Positions 1 to 7,189 of a stretch of DNA of 39,804 bases are shown here, in pieces. Position 1 is the stretch's first letter. Each line of letters starts with the position of its first letter. The notes under the pieces are model-generated. The model saw nothing but the letters and a program-made list of their open reading frames with translations. It had not been told where the DNA came from and made no database searches. Made by a program: the position numbers and the translations under genes. This DNA is from an uncultured Pseudomonadota bacterium (GTDB taxonomy: Bacteria > Pseudomonadota > Alphaproteobacteria > Rs-D84): the NCBI GenBank assembly GCA_902784345.1, contig CACZUD010000008.1, positions 1-39,804 of the forward strand, written 5' to 3'.

Positions 1-44
1 ACAATCATTACTATGTCTGTGATGATACCACATGTCCACAGTAA

Positions 45-240
45 AAAGTTCTCCTCCTGTGGAGGAGTACCCGCAGGGGGAGGTGGTCTTTAAAAGGATT
101 CCAGATATTTCAAAATCTTGGAAAAGACCACCCCGTCACTTCGTGCCACCCCTCCGCAGGAGGGGAACTTCGCGTCGGTACTCCCCCCAAGGGGAGAACA
201 ACCCCGCCCCATGTGGGAGGAATTTGGACCGCGACGGTGG
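45..240. repeat. GC-rich palindromic repeat patch
   Basis: This patch of short GC-rich palindromes stands out in AT-rich surroundings. It includes a cctcc-gc-aggagg type hairpin near 150 and the cccccaaggggag motif near 183-196, which recurs at 15061, 34805 and 35337. A longer inverted pair, ggtggtcttt at 82-91 and aaagaccacc at 123-132, could fold the middle of the patch. A 98-codon frame runs through it but follows the repeats and is not protein-like. No gene is seen in 1-391. Confidence 0.6.
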
Positions 241-251
241 ACGAAAACAAG

Positions 252-362
252 TTGCATATCCCAAGGGTGATTATGATACCCGTAACCTATCCTTAAATAA
301 ATCATGTCACCCTTGGGATATGCAATAAAAAAAAATAAATCATGTCACCCTTGGGATATGCA
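252..362. repeat. Inverted repeat with a duplicated right arm
   Basis: The 19-bp arm at 252-270 (gcatatcccaaggg core) is perfectly complementary to 306-324 and again to 344-362. The two right arms lie in a direct repeat of 38 bp period starting at 301 and 339. One left arm can therefore pair with either right arm. Looks like a MITE/REP-type palindrome with a tandem duplication of one end. Confidence 0.7.
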
Positions 363-364
363 AT

Positions 365-390
365 AAAAAACCGCCCAAACGGGCGGTGTT
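365..390 (-). terminator. Intrinsic terminator of the zapA operon
   Basis: The hairpin ccgccc-aaac-gggcgg at 371-386 is followed on the minus strand by six U (365-370). It lies immediately after the zapA stop codon. The same hairpin sequence is used at 17975-17990. Confidence 0.85.
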
Positions 391-391
391 T

Positions 392-670
392 TTATGAAAT
401 CTTGTGTTTGATTTCGCGGATTCGTGCCAATATTTCACGCAAATCTTCATCAGATACCGTTGGTGTTTGGTTTTTATTCTGAATTTCATCAACCAAAACT
501 ATACAAAGTGTCGCCAACAAGGCATTTTCTTGCAATGGCCCTATTTTATCCAAAATTTGACGGGCGCGCGCGTCGACAATGCGTCCCAATTCAATAAGGC
601 GCCCTTCTTGGCCATCTTCACAGCCCATCGGATAATTGCGGTTAACAATAGGTATTGAAACAACACTCAT
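392..670 (-). CDS. zapA: Cell division protein ZapA
   Basis: This 92-residue protein fits ZapA, the Z-ring-associated protein that binds and bundles FtsZ in the cytoplasm. The N-terminal half carries the family signature: an NR-Y motif at residues 11-13, then MGCEDGQE at about 15-22 and a RLIELG stretch. The C-terminal half is a predicted helix that would form the dimer coiled coil. The length is usual for the family. Its ATG overlaps the stop of the upstream coiled-coil gene by 4 nt (ATGA), so the two should be translationally coupled. An intrinsic terminator follows at once. Confidence 0.9.
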   Translation of the reverse strand: MSVVSIPIVNRNYPMGCEDGQEGRLIELGRIVDARARQILDKIGPLQENALLATLCIVLVDEIQNKNQTPTVSDEDLREILARIREIKHKIS

Positions 671-879
671 TTCTTTAATTTCTCTAAGATTGAAACAGAT
701 TTTTCAATTAATTGTTTCGCAGATTCGTTCCTTTCGCGCAAGGTTTTGACCTGTTTAGTCAAAATTGCCACCTCTAAATCTGTCTGTTTGCTGGCAGATG
801 CGGCATCAGCGCGCAAATGCACCGTTAAAGTTTCCAAAGAATCCAATTCTTGAAAAATTTGTTCTTTTATGTTCGCCAT
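667..879 (-). CDS. Small coiled-coil protein upstream of zapA
   Basis: This 70-residue protein is nearly all predicted helix, with heptad-like spacing of Leu, Val and Ile (LETLTVHLR, VAILTKQVKTLRER, KSVSILEKLKK). It has no signal peptide or membrane segment. Small coiled-coil proteins next to zapA are common in alphaproteobacteria, and by position it could work with ZapA at the septum much as ZapB does elsewhere. That role is inferred from position only. The ATG lies 6 nt after a good -10 box and has no Shine-Dalgarno, so the mRNA is probably leaderless. Confidence 0.75.
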   Translation of the reverse strand: MANIKEQIFQELDSLETLTVHLRADAASASKQTDLEVAILTKQVKTLRERNESAKQLIEKSVSILEKLKK

Positions 880-885
880 ATTTGC

Positions 886-914
886 ATTTTAAGACATTTT
901 TTATATGCGTTCAA
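886..914 (-). promoter_or_regulatory. Sigma70 promoter of the zapA operon
   Basis: Minus strand: -35 TTGAAC (909-914), 17-bp spacer, -10 TAAAAT (886-891). The -10 ends 6 nt before the ATG at 879, so transcription should start at or next to the A of the start codon. Confidence 0.7.
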
Positions 915-924
915 CCTTAAAATG

Positions 925-933
925 TGGTATAAT
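925..933 (+). promoter_or_regulatory. Extended -10 promoter for the acidic protein gene
   Basis: TGG followed by TATAAT (928-933) forms an extended -10 element. No good -35 is visible at the usual distance. A Shine-Dalgarno (ggggag, 948-953) and ATG (962) follow. Confidence 0.5.
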
Positions 934-961
934 ATCCCTGTCAAACTGGGGAGTGTGTTTT

Positions 962-1888
962 ATGAAAACCAAAATTGTTTATATTTCCGGAAATGAAATT
1001 TTTGATATGGCTGATATTCGCGCCGCTTTTGAAGAAGTTCGCTGCGCGTTGAATCTTGATAAAGAAACTGTGTTATTTGGTGTGCCGGTTGATGCAGATG
1101 ATGCAGGGTTGGCAACAAACGAACCTGAAAAAGCCGAAGAAATTGCACCTGTTATCACAGATGCAGAACCTGAAATCGAAAAAGTTCCAGAAGAAATCGT
1201 ATCCCCAATTCAAGATGAAATTGTCGCGGAACCTGTTGTTGAAGAGCAACCTAAAAAACGTTCTCGCAAAGCAAAAAAAGAAGAGACAGAACCTGAAACA
1301 ACAGAAAATCAGCAAGAATCAGAAGAAAAAATTGTTCCAATAATGTCTATTCTTTCTGTGAAATCTGAAGAAGAAGTGGCAGAACCAGAAACCGAAGTTG
1401 TTACACAAGAAATCGAAATAGTTCAAGAAATATCTGAACCAGAAACAACAGAAGAATCTGTGGAAGAAGAAATCCCAGAAGAAACTGTCGAAGATATAGA
1501 CGAACAAGAAATCACAGATGAAGAAGCAGACGACGAAGCCGATTTGGAAAAACTGTTGTCTGCTATGACACCGTTGCAAGAAGATGTTGTGGAAGATAAA
1601 AAAGAAGAAGAAACGCCAACCGAACCAGATTATAACGATGATATTTCTGTTGACGCTACATTGGAACAACTGGCAACAGAATTCGCAGAAACACAAGATA
1701 AAATCGCATCTGCAAATAAATCTTCCGCGCGCAGCAAGATTGGAAAATTACGCAACATTTTACCGTTCAAACAATCTAAACACAAAGACCAAGGATTGGG
1801 CGATTTATTTGGCTGGGCCGGTGTTGCCGCTAATGATGAAGATTTTTCTGTCCCAGGATTCTTTACAAATGCCGCATCTAAAAAATAA
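962..1888 (+). CDS. Large acidic Glu-rich protein of unknown function
   Basis: I do not recognise this 308-residue protein. The first 45 residues look globular. Residues about 55-240 are low-complexity and dominated by Glu, Val, Pro and Thr, broken only by a basic patch (KKRSRKAKK) near residue 105. The last 60 residues are basic and then aromatic (GLGDLFGWAG). There is no signal peptide or membrane segment. I chose the ATG at 962 because a ggggag Shine-Dalgarno sits 9 nt upstream; a longer frame starting at 905 would begin inside the promoter. The membrane protein gene that follows starts 2 nt after the stop, so the two form an operon. Function could be scaffold or linker-like, but nothing proves it. 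Confidence 0.8.
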   Translation: MKTKIVYISGNEIFDMADIRAAFEEVRCALNLDKETVLFGVPVDADDAGLATNEPEKAEEIAPVITDAEPEIEKVPEEIVSPIQDEIVAEPVVEEQPKKRSRKAKKEETEPETTENQQESEEKIVPIMSILSVKSEEEVAEPETEVVTQEIEIVQEISEPETTEESVEEEIPEETVEDIDEQEITDEEADDEADLEKLLSAMTPLQEDVVEDKKEEETPTEPDYNDDISVDATLEQLATEFAETQDKIASANKSSARSKIGKLRNILPFKQSKHKDQGLGDLFGWAGVAANDEDFSVPGFFTNAASKK

Positions 1889-1890
1889 AA

Positions 1891-2367
1891 ATGGAACAAG
1901 AAACCATATATAATTTACTTACAAATTCTGGATTTGAAAAAGTCCTGGTGGATTCTGATTTTGTTTATTTCCAAGATCCGTCTTGTATTTTTCCTGCGTT
2001 TGACACTCTGTTGGAATACGCATGGATTGCAATAATGGTTTTATTGGCAATTATGCTGTTTGGTTGGGGTGTTCTTTACATCAAAAACGGTGTGAAAATA
2101 GATACCCTGTTTAACAATGCGAAAACAATTATTCTTGTTCTGGGAATTTTGGCCATTGTAAAACCAATCGTAAATATAATTTATGGCGATAATTTATTTG
2201 GACAACAATGCGAAATTAAACAAGTATCAATGGCTGCTGTGAATGAATTACTGGAAATACGCAACAAAAAACTTGGGAAATCAGACGAAAATTTACTGTA
2301 CGAAAATTTTAACGTGATTGATTCTGGTCCTGTTTATAACGAAGAAAATTTTAAAACGGAAAAATAA
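1891..2367 (+). CDS. Two-span membrane protein of unknown function
   Basis: This 158-residue protein has two strong hydrophobic segments, about residues 40-67 (AWIAIMVLLAIMLFGWGVLY) and 78-100, and a charged C-terminal tail. Cysteines at about 33 and 109 lie outside the spans. The ATG follows the upstream stop by 2 nt with no obvious Shine-Dalgarno, which suggests coupled translation. The arrangement vaguely recalls small inner-membrane parts of secretion systems, but I cannot assign a family. It converges with radC; the two stop codons are only 2 nt apart, with no terminator hairpin between them. Confidence 0.75.
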   Translation: MEQETIYNLLTNSGFEKVLVDSDFVYFQDPSCIFPAFDTLLEYAWIAIMVLLAIMLFGWGVLYIKNGVKIDTLFNNAKTIILVLGILAIVKPIVNIIYGDNLFGQQCEIKQVSMAAVNELLEIRNKKLGKSDENLLYENFNVIDSGPVYNEENFKTEK

Positions 2368-2369
2368 AA

Positions 2370-3068
2370 TTATTTTAAACTTTTATCCAGCAAATGCATG
2401 TTGCGTGCAGAATAAAGAATATCCCCGGAAACAAGCAAATGGTCGTATAAACTTATACCGAGTTTCTGTAACGCGTTTTCTAATTCTATCGTGATTGAAA
2501 TATCTTGTTCTGAAAAACAAGTGTATCCACTTGGATGATTATGCAACATAACAAGACTGTGCGCATTTAAATCCAGCGCCCGTTTAACTATTTCACGAAC
2601 ATACACTGCCGCCCAATCGATTGTTCCACTGCTGTGCATTTCATCTTTGATTAACTTATATTGACTGTCCAGATAAAGTACGTGAAATTCTTCGACCGAT
2701 TTACCAGTTAATAATGTTCTGCAATAATTTTCCAATTTTTCATAATTATGAAATATAGGCGAAGTATCCAATACCGATTTATATTCCAATTCCATCAGTT
2801 TGTGTAACACTTTGAAAAATGTTGCAGTGTTTTCTTTAACTCCTTGGTTTTCTGTCAAAGATTCCATTGGCGCAGACAGCAAATTTGGTATTGTTCCGTA
2901 TTTCTTATAAAGTTGTCTTGATAATGCACGAACATCCCTGCGTGGAATCGCATAAGTTAACAACAATTCCAATATTTCATATTCTGTTAATTGCCCGTCA
3001 AGAAACTTTTGGCGCAAACGCGCACGATGTCCGGTCTGTAAAGATTGCGAATCTTCCGTTTTAATCAT
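2370..3068 (-). CDS. radC: RadC family JAB-domain protein
   Basis: This 232-residue protein matches the RadC (UPF0758) family: an N-terminal helix-hairpin-helix-like region and a C-terminal JAB/MPN-type metalloprotease fold. The metal motif H-x-H-x7-S-x2-D is intact (HNHPSG...SEQD, around residues 176-189). The loop after HNHPSG reads YTCF instead of the common DPTP, so it is somewhat divergent. The biological role of RadC is unsettled; a DNA repair role is no longer firmly supported. It overlaps map by 8 nt and is the last gene of the lptE-holA-map-radC operon. Confidence 0.88.
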   Translation of the reverse strand: MIKTEDSQSLQTGHRARLRQKFLDGQLTEYEILELLLTYAIPRRDVRALSRQLYKKYGTIPNLLSAPMESLTENQGVKENTATFFKVLHKLMELEYKSVLDTSPIFHNYEKLENYCRTLLTGKSVEEFHVLYLDSQYKLIKDEMHSSGTIDWAAVYVREIVKRALDLNAHSLVMLHNHPSGYTCFSEQDISITIELENALQKLGISLYDHLLVSGDILYSARNMHLLDKSLK

Positions 3069-3831
3069 GCGTCATTTTTTCTGTGAATATAATCACACCG
3101 TCTTCTGTTATTCCCAAGGTATGTTCCCATTGCGCAGACAAACCACCGTCTTCTGTGCGAACAGTCCAACCGTCTTGTTCGTCAGTTTTACATTTATATG
3201 TGCCAGTATTTATCATTGGTTCAATAGTGAATACAAAACCAGGTTGCATAATCAATTTATCGTATGCTTTGTCATAAAAATGCAAAATATTTGGGTTGTC
3301 ATGCATAACCTTGCCAATACCGTGTCCGCAATAATCACGAACAATAGAAAAACCATGTGGTTTAACAACGTCTTCTATGGTTTTACCAATTTCAGAAAGT
3401 GGAACCCCCGGTGCACAAATTGAAATCGCTGCATTCAATGCGTCTTGGCAGGTTTGAACCAATTCGCGCGCTTTGTTGGAAACATTACCAATCATAAACA
3501 TACGTGAAGCATCGCCATGAAATCCATGATATTCAGCTGTTAAATCAACATTTATTATATCGCCATCTTTTAATATAACATTATCATTTGGGATACCATG
3601 ACACACAACATCATTTATAGAAGTGCAAATACTTTTCGGATACCCCATATAACCCAAATCAGACGAACGTGCACCATTCGCTTTCAAGAATTCAGCAACC
3701 AATCTGTCAATTTCACCAGTCGAAACGCCCGCAACAATATGTGGCGTAATATAATCGAAACAACGTGCGACCAAATCACCAGAGGCACGCAATCTTTTAA
3801 AATCTTTTGGTGCATATACAGACGACAACAT
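3061..3831 (-). CDS. map: Type I methionine aminopeptidase
   Basis: This 256-residue cytoplasmic enzyme removes the initiator Met from new proteins. The five metal ligands are visible: two Asp in VDLTAEYHGFHGD, His in the GHGIG motif, Glu in TIEPMIN, and Glu in the WEHT motif near the C-terminus. The substrate-pocket CHGIP motif is also present. Length is typical of bacterial type I enzymes. The stop overlaps the radC start by 8 nt, and the start lies 2 nt after the holA stop. Confidence 0.96.
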   Translation of the reverse strand: MLSSVYAPKDFKRLRASGDLVARCFDYITPHIVAGVSTGEIDRLVAEFLKANGARSSDLGYMGYPKSICTSINDVVCHGIPNDNVILKDGDIINVDLTAEYHGFHGDASRMFMIGNVSNKARELVQTCQDALNAAISICAPGVPLSEIGKTIEDVVKPHGFSIVRDYCGHGIGKVMHDNPNILHFYDKAYDKLIMQPGFVFTIEPMINTGTYKCKTDEQDGWTVRTEDGGLSAQWEHTLGITEDGVIIFTEKMTHD

Positions 3832-3833
3832 TT

Positions 3834-4820
3834 TTATTTCCTTCGTTTTAAAGCCAACTTTGCGGCACGAACAGATAATTTTAATGAAAAATCACGTATT
3901 AAAATTTCTGGGTTCATACCACTGGTTCTGCACATTTTTTCCAAATCATTTAATTTAGACAAAACATTTACAATTTCGTTTTCTGGCCAAATTTTCACAG
4001 CCATATTAAATTTATCTGCAACTTTCCAAAACAGTTTTGGTAACTGCCCATCAACAACAGCAATCAATAATCTTGTAAAATGATTATACAACATACGAAC
4101 CAGCATATTTGCATCTGCGCCCGCATACAATAATCTATCCAGCGCAACCATAGTTTGATTTATATGTCCGGCAGTCAACGAATACATATAATCGTCAGCA
4201 CTGCTTGCCGAAGTATCAGGCAAACATTTTTCTACATCTTCCAAATCTACAACATGTTTATCAGAAACATAAATTGCGATTTTTTGTAAAAAACTGCGCG
4301 TGATTCCCCTGTCACCGCCCAAGTGAGACAACATATAAGACATCGCATCGGGGGTTATCTGATGAATGCCAGACGCCGCCGACAATTCTTTACGAATAAG
4401 AGTTTCCAATGTTTTGGTATCGTCAGAATAACATGCAATTGCGGCAATATTTGCACCGTCTTCGAATAGTTTTCTGAGTGATGCGGGACGCAAATCACCC
4501 GCTGTTACAATGACTGTTGCACAAAGAGAAGAAGATGTTACCAAATCGGCGATTATTTTGCTGTCGCCATCACCAGCCCCAGATATTATAACCGCCTTGC
4601 GACCACCGAACATAGACGGACTGCAACTTTCTGCGAATACAGCATCTTGTTTATCGCGCAATTCGTTTGCATCCAAAACCAACAAATTATCTTTTTCGAT
4701 TTCCAGTTTTTCGATTGCTTTATCGCACAATTCATCAACCAGACCAGCATCTGGACCGTATATCAACACAGCGTTAATTTTATCAATTCCAGAGTTAAAA
4801 TCTGATTCTTTCCACTTCAT
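3834..4820 (-). CDS. holA: DNA polymerase III subunit delta
   Basis: This 328-residue protein fits the delta subunit of the clamp loader, which opens the beta sliding clamp. It has the usual arrangement of a RecA-like domain I (residues about 1-140), a lid domain and a C-terminal helical collar. Sequence identity in this family is low, so the call leans on the YGPDAGLVDELC start, the SPSMFGGRK motif and the position after lptE, an order common in alphaproteobacteria. Its first base overlaps the last base of lptE. Confidence 0.9.
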   Translation of the reverse strand: MKWKESDFNSGIDKINAVLIYGPDAGLVDELCDKAIEKLEIEKDNLLVLDANELRDKQDAVFAESCSPSMFGGRKAVIISGAGDGDSKIIADLVTSSSLCATVIVTAGDLRPASLRKLFEDGANIAAIACYSDDTKTLETLIRKELSAASGIHQITPDAMSYMLSHLGGDRGITRSFLQKIAIYVSDKHVVDLEDVEKCLPDTSASSADDYMYSLTAGHINQTMVALDRLLYAGADANMLVRMLYNHFTRLLIAVVDGQLPKLFWKVADKFNMAVKIWPENEIVNVLSKLNDLEKMCRTSGMNPEILIRDFSLKLSVRAAKLALKRRK

Positions 4821-5278
4821 TATTTATTTTCTTGTTTTTGAACTTCGGTTATTACACGCATACTAATTTTTTCAGACAACTGATGAATAGTATTCATAAC
4901 AGCATTATTATACGAAGCATTTGATGCAACCAAATAACGCACAAAAGTATAACTTTCTGCAGCAGATTCTGTTGACGATGCAATTTCTTTATCGCCCTGC
5001 TTTAATGTATAAGATGCGTTCAATTTAACTTCTTGCCACACTGCATCACCTGCGCGTTCAAACGCTTTGTATTGAGTCACAGGTTCGCTTAAATTTACAA
5101 TCAGAGTATATTTAGCATTTTGTTCGTGAATGCCGCCAAATTGAGCATTCAAAGAATTACGCAATTCAATACCGTTAATACCACTGATTGGCGCGACATA
5201 AACGTCTGTTTTATCACCTGAAAAAACAGGTTTAAAACTGCATGCGGCCACCATTAAAAGCAAAATCAATTTTTTCAT
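4820..5278 (-). CDS. lptE: LPS-assembly lipoprotein LptE-like
   Basis: This 152-residue protein has a short lipoprotein signal peptide with lipobox VAAC, so Cys13 would be acylated. The mature part has the length and beta-rich look of LptE (YVAPISGINGIELRNSL, then TLIVNLSEP), the outer-membrane partner that plugs the LptD barrel and helps deliver LPS. The position directly before holA is the classic alphaproteobacterial arrangement and gives much of the confidence, because sequence conservation is weak. The Shine-Dalgarno AGGAA lies just upstream. Confidence 0.85.
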   Translation of the reverse strand: MKKLILLLMVAACSFKPVFSGDKTDVYVAPISGINGIELRNSLNAQFGGIHEQNAKYTLIVNLSEPVTQYKAFERAGDAVWQEVKLNASYTLKQGDKEIASSTESAAESYTFVRYLVASNASYNNAVMNTIHQLSEKISMRVITEVQKQENK

Positions 5279-5290
5279 GTCTTTTTCCTG

Positions 5291-5319
5291 TTGAACTTTA
5301 CCATAATATTAGCTACAAT
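5291..5319 (+). promoter_or_regulatory. Promoter of the Cys-rich secreted protein gene
   Basis: Plus strand: -35 TTGAAC (5291-5296), 17-bp spacer, -10 TACAAT (5314-5319). Its -10 is separated from the opposing -10 by only 2 bp. Confidence 0.75.
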
Positions 5320-5334
5320 TTTAATAAATCGCAA
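5306..5334 (-). promoter_or_regulatory. Promoter of the lptE-holA-map-radC operon
   Basis: Minus strand: -35 TTGCGA (5329-5334), 17-bp spacer, -10 TAATAT (5306-5311). It interleaves with the plus-strand promoter at 5291-5319, so both cannot be occupied at once. Confidence 0.75.
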
Positions 5335-5343
5335 GGGGGGATC

Positions 5344-6585
5344 TTGAATATTTTTTTAATTCTTTTGTCCGTAATAATTATGGCTGGGTATTATGTTATA
5401 TCGTCCCCATCCCAGCGAATAATCGAACACGAAACCGAATATGCTATAAAAAAGGCGGATTTGCGATCAATTGCCGAATGTGTTGTAGCAACCCAAAATT
5501 CATCAATGTATGGCGAAAAATTTTTCGATCCTTGTGTGGAAAGATATGAAATCACCAGCCAATATATTTGTATGAACGATAAATACAATATTGTTTCTTG
5601 CGATGCGGAAAATTCAAAAGCACCTGCATTTAATTTTATTATAACTACGTCCTATGTTTTGCCAGAATCAGAATACAACAATATGTTAGAGATATTGGAA
5701 AAACACTATCCAGACGCAGGAACGTTTGGTGTATTTGTTAATCCTGATTTAATGACCGCAGGATCTGTGTCCAATCGCCCCATTCCGAAAAAAATCATTG
5801 AAGCGGCAGATTTACAAACAGGTCAGCTGATGTATTTAATGCAATATACAATACCAGATAAAACCATAGATTATCCTTTGGTTGACGGGTCAAATATTAT
5901 TTGTCCAGAAGGAACGATGAAAACTTTCAGATTTGGTCGTTGGCAGTGTATTGCATATAATTATAAAATATCTTGCACGGGCGACACGATTTGGGACGCT
6001 GATTTAATGGATTGCGTTGCAGACGAAAGTCGTAAGCCATTATGTGCAAATAATCAAACCGCTGTCATGGTTGAAGATATATGGGAATGTGTGGATCCTT
6101 TTTCAGACCAAACGTGCCCTGATAATATGGTTGCACGCTTAAATTACGCAACATTAACATGGGAATGCGTGGAAGATCCGAACGCCACAAAAAACGTCAA
6201 GAAATGCGACCACATTGCCAAGATGCCAAAAACACGCGGTGCGATTGGCACAACATTGCGCGTCCGTTCTGTATCGTGTACAGATTGCGAAACCGCTGTC
6301 ATAGACGAAGATACGTGCAAAACTTTTTGTATCCCAGATGTAAACAAATTAACCGACCCCAGATGTTACGATGGGAATATTTCAGAATGCAGTGGCCCAA
6401 ATCGTGGCTTGTATTTCGGTTTTTCATCAAAATCACGCATAGATGGAATATCTGCATTAGAAAACGAAACAATCATACTGGACCGCAATCACAGTCAAAA
6501 CAGAATGTTTAACTGTATGGATTGTGGCGAAGGCGTAATAGATACAGAAAATTCAATTTCCCCATACACTGCGATTTGTAAATAA
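5344..6585 (+). CDS. Membrane-anchored Cys-rich modular protein
   Basis: I chose a TTG start at 5344 because a strong aaggggggat Shine-Dalgarno (5333-5342) precedes it and both overlapping promoters lie upstream; an in-frame ATG at 5242 would start inside lptE. The 413-residue product begins with an uncleaved-looking membrane anchor (residues 2-19) followed by an exported domain. Residues about 190-275 hold four tandem modules of the form C-x(10-16)-W/L-x-C, and more Cys pairs follow to the end (SCTDCE, NCMDCG). Disulfide-stabilised surface or periplasmic modules are likely. I do not recognise the family. Its last 33 nt overlap the 3' end of the converging endolysin gene. Confidence 0.8.
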   Translation: MNIFLILLSVIIMAGYYVISSPSQRIIEHETEYAIKKADLRSIAECVVATQNSSMYGEKFFDPCVERYEITSQYICMNDKYNIVSCDAENSKAPAFNFIITTSYVLPESEYNNMLEILEKHYPDAGTFGVFVNPDLMTAGSVSNRPIPKKIIEAADLQTGQLMYLMQYTIPDKTIDYPLVDGSNIICPEGTMKTFRFGRWQCIAYNYKISCTGDTIWDADLMDCVADESRKPLCANNQTAVMVEDIWECVDPFSDQTCPDNMVARLNYATLTWECVEDPNATKNVKKCDHIAKMPKTRGAIGTTLRVRSVSCTDCETAVIDEDTCKTFCIPDVNKLTDPRCYDGNISECSGPNRGLYFGFSSKSRIDGISALENETIILDRNHSQNRMFNCMDCGEGVIDTENSISPYTAICK

Positions 6586-7065
6586 TTCATATTCCACTTT
6601 TCTGCGTTTTGTTAAACCAGGCATTTCACGTCCGCACGATTTGTTCCATGCCATCCATGCAGATTCTAATGTTGGATAGCGCCTATTTTGAAAATTACGA
6701 TTGTTTACATACTTTACAACTGTTGAATCAGTAAAATTTTTTATTCCAATATTATAAGCAAACATAACCAACGCATCATACTGATTTTGCGTCAGTGCCG
6801 AAGCGATACCATTTTGAACAGCACATTCCGCCACCGCAATATCCGCACGCAATAATTCGGTTGCTTGTGATTCAGAAATTCCGCTTCTAAAATCTTCGCC
6901 AGCTTTTATCAAATGCCCATAACCAATTGTTGCACCACGCGGCAAAGCTTCTTTCGGTTTTACTGGTTTACCCGTTTGGTCGTCATAGATAATATGTTTA
7001 TCGCCAATTTTTACACAACCTTCCAGTTGTTTCAGCAGGTTTATACCTTTATCACTTATTTTCAT
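6553..7065 (-). CDS. Phage-type lysozyme (GH24 endolysin)
   Basis: This 170-residue protein is a glycoside hydrolase family 24 muramidase, the T4/P22 lysozyme type that cuts peptidoglycan glycan strands. The catalytic triad is present: Glu15 in LEG, Asp28 in YDD, and Thr46 in ATIGYGH. The C-terminal half carries family helices (QYDALVMFAYNIG, then GLTKRRKVEYELF). There is no signal peptide, as in phage endolysins that need a holin, and no holin gene is seen nearby. It starts behind a strong aagggggg Shine-Dalgarno. The leader holds two intrinsic terminators downstream of a good promoter, which suggests gated expression. Probably phage-derived. Confidence 0.9.
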   Translation of the reverse strand: MKISDKGINLLKQLEGCVKIGDKHIIYDDQTGKPVKPKEALPRGATIGYGHLIKAGEDFRSGISESQATELLRADIAVAECAVQNGIASALTQNQYDALVMFAYNIGIKNFTDSTVVKYVNNRNFQNRRYPTLESAWMAWNKSCGREMPGLTKRRKVEYELFTNRSVWGN

Positions 7066-7082
7066 GAATATCCCCCCTTTAT

Positions 7083-7130
7083 AAAAAAAAACCGCAAATG
7101 CGGAATAAAAAAAGACGGCAAAATGCCGTC
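7083..7130 (-). terminator. Tandem intrinsic terminators in front of the endolysin gene
   Basis: Minus strand, in order of transcription: hairpin gacggca-ttt-tgccgtc (7130-7114) with a U-rich tail (7113-7104), then hairpin ccgca-tt-tgcgg (7103-7092) with nine U (7091-7083). Both lie between the promoter at 7146-7174 and the endolysin start at 7065. They may also end transcripts of the GT8 gene upstream. Confidence 0.8.
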
Positions 7131-7145
7131 AATCAAAGTGTTTGT

Positions 7146-7174
7146 ATTATATCATAAAATCGTAAAAAAATCAA
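7146..7174 (-). promoter_or_regulatory. Sigma70 promoter upstream of the gated endolysin leader
   Basis: Minus strand: -35 TTGATT (7169-7174), 17-bp spacer, consensus -10 TATAAT (7146-7151) in an extended TGA-TATAAT context. The start point would be near 7139, giving a leader of about 74 nt that contains both terminator hairpins. Confidence 0.65.
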
Positions 7175-7189
7175 TAAAATCAGGTATCT

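Noticed and set aside
32-328. 98-codon plus-strand frame at the window start
   Set aside because: It runs through palindromic repeats, has no Shine-Dalgarno, and its peptide (Pro/Arg-rich, ending in the repeated HPWDMQ sequence) mirrors the repeats.
2841-2849. Terminator between the convergent membrane-protein and radC genes
   Set aside because: The stop codons are 2 nt apart and no hairpin with U-run is visible around 2360-2400, so no terminator is annotated there.
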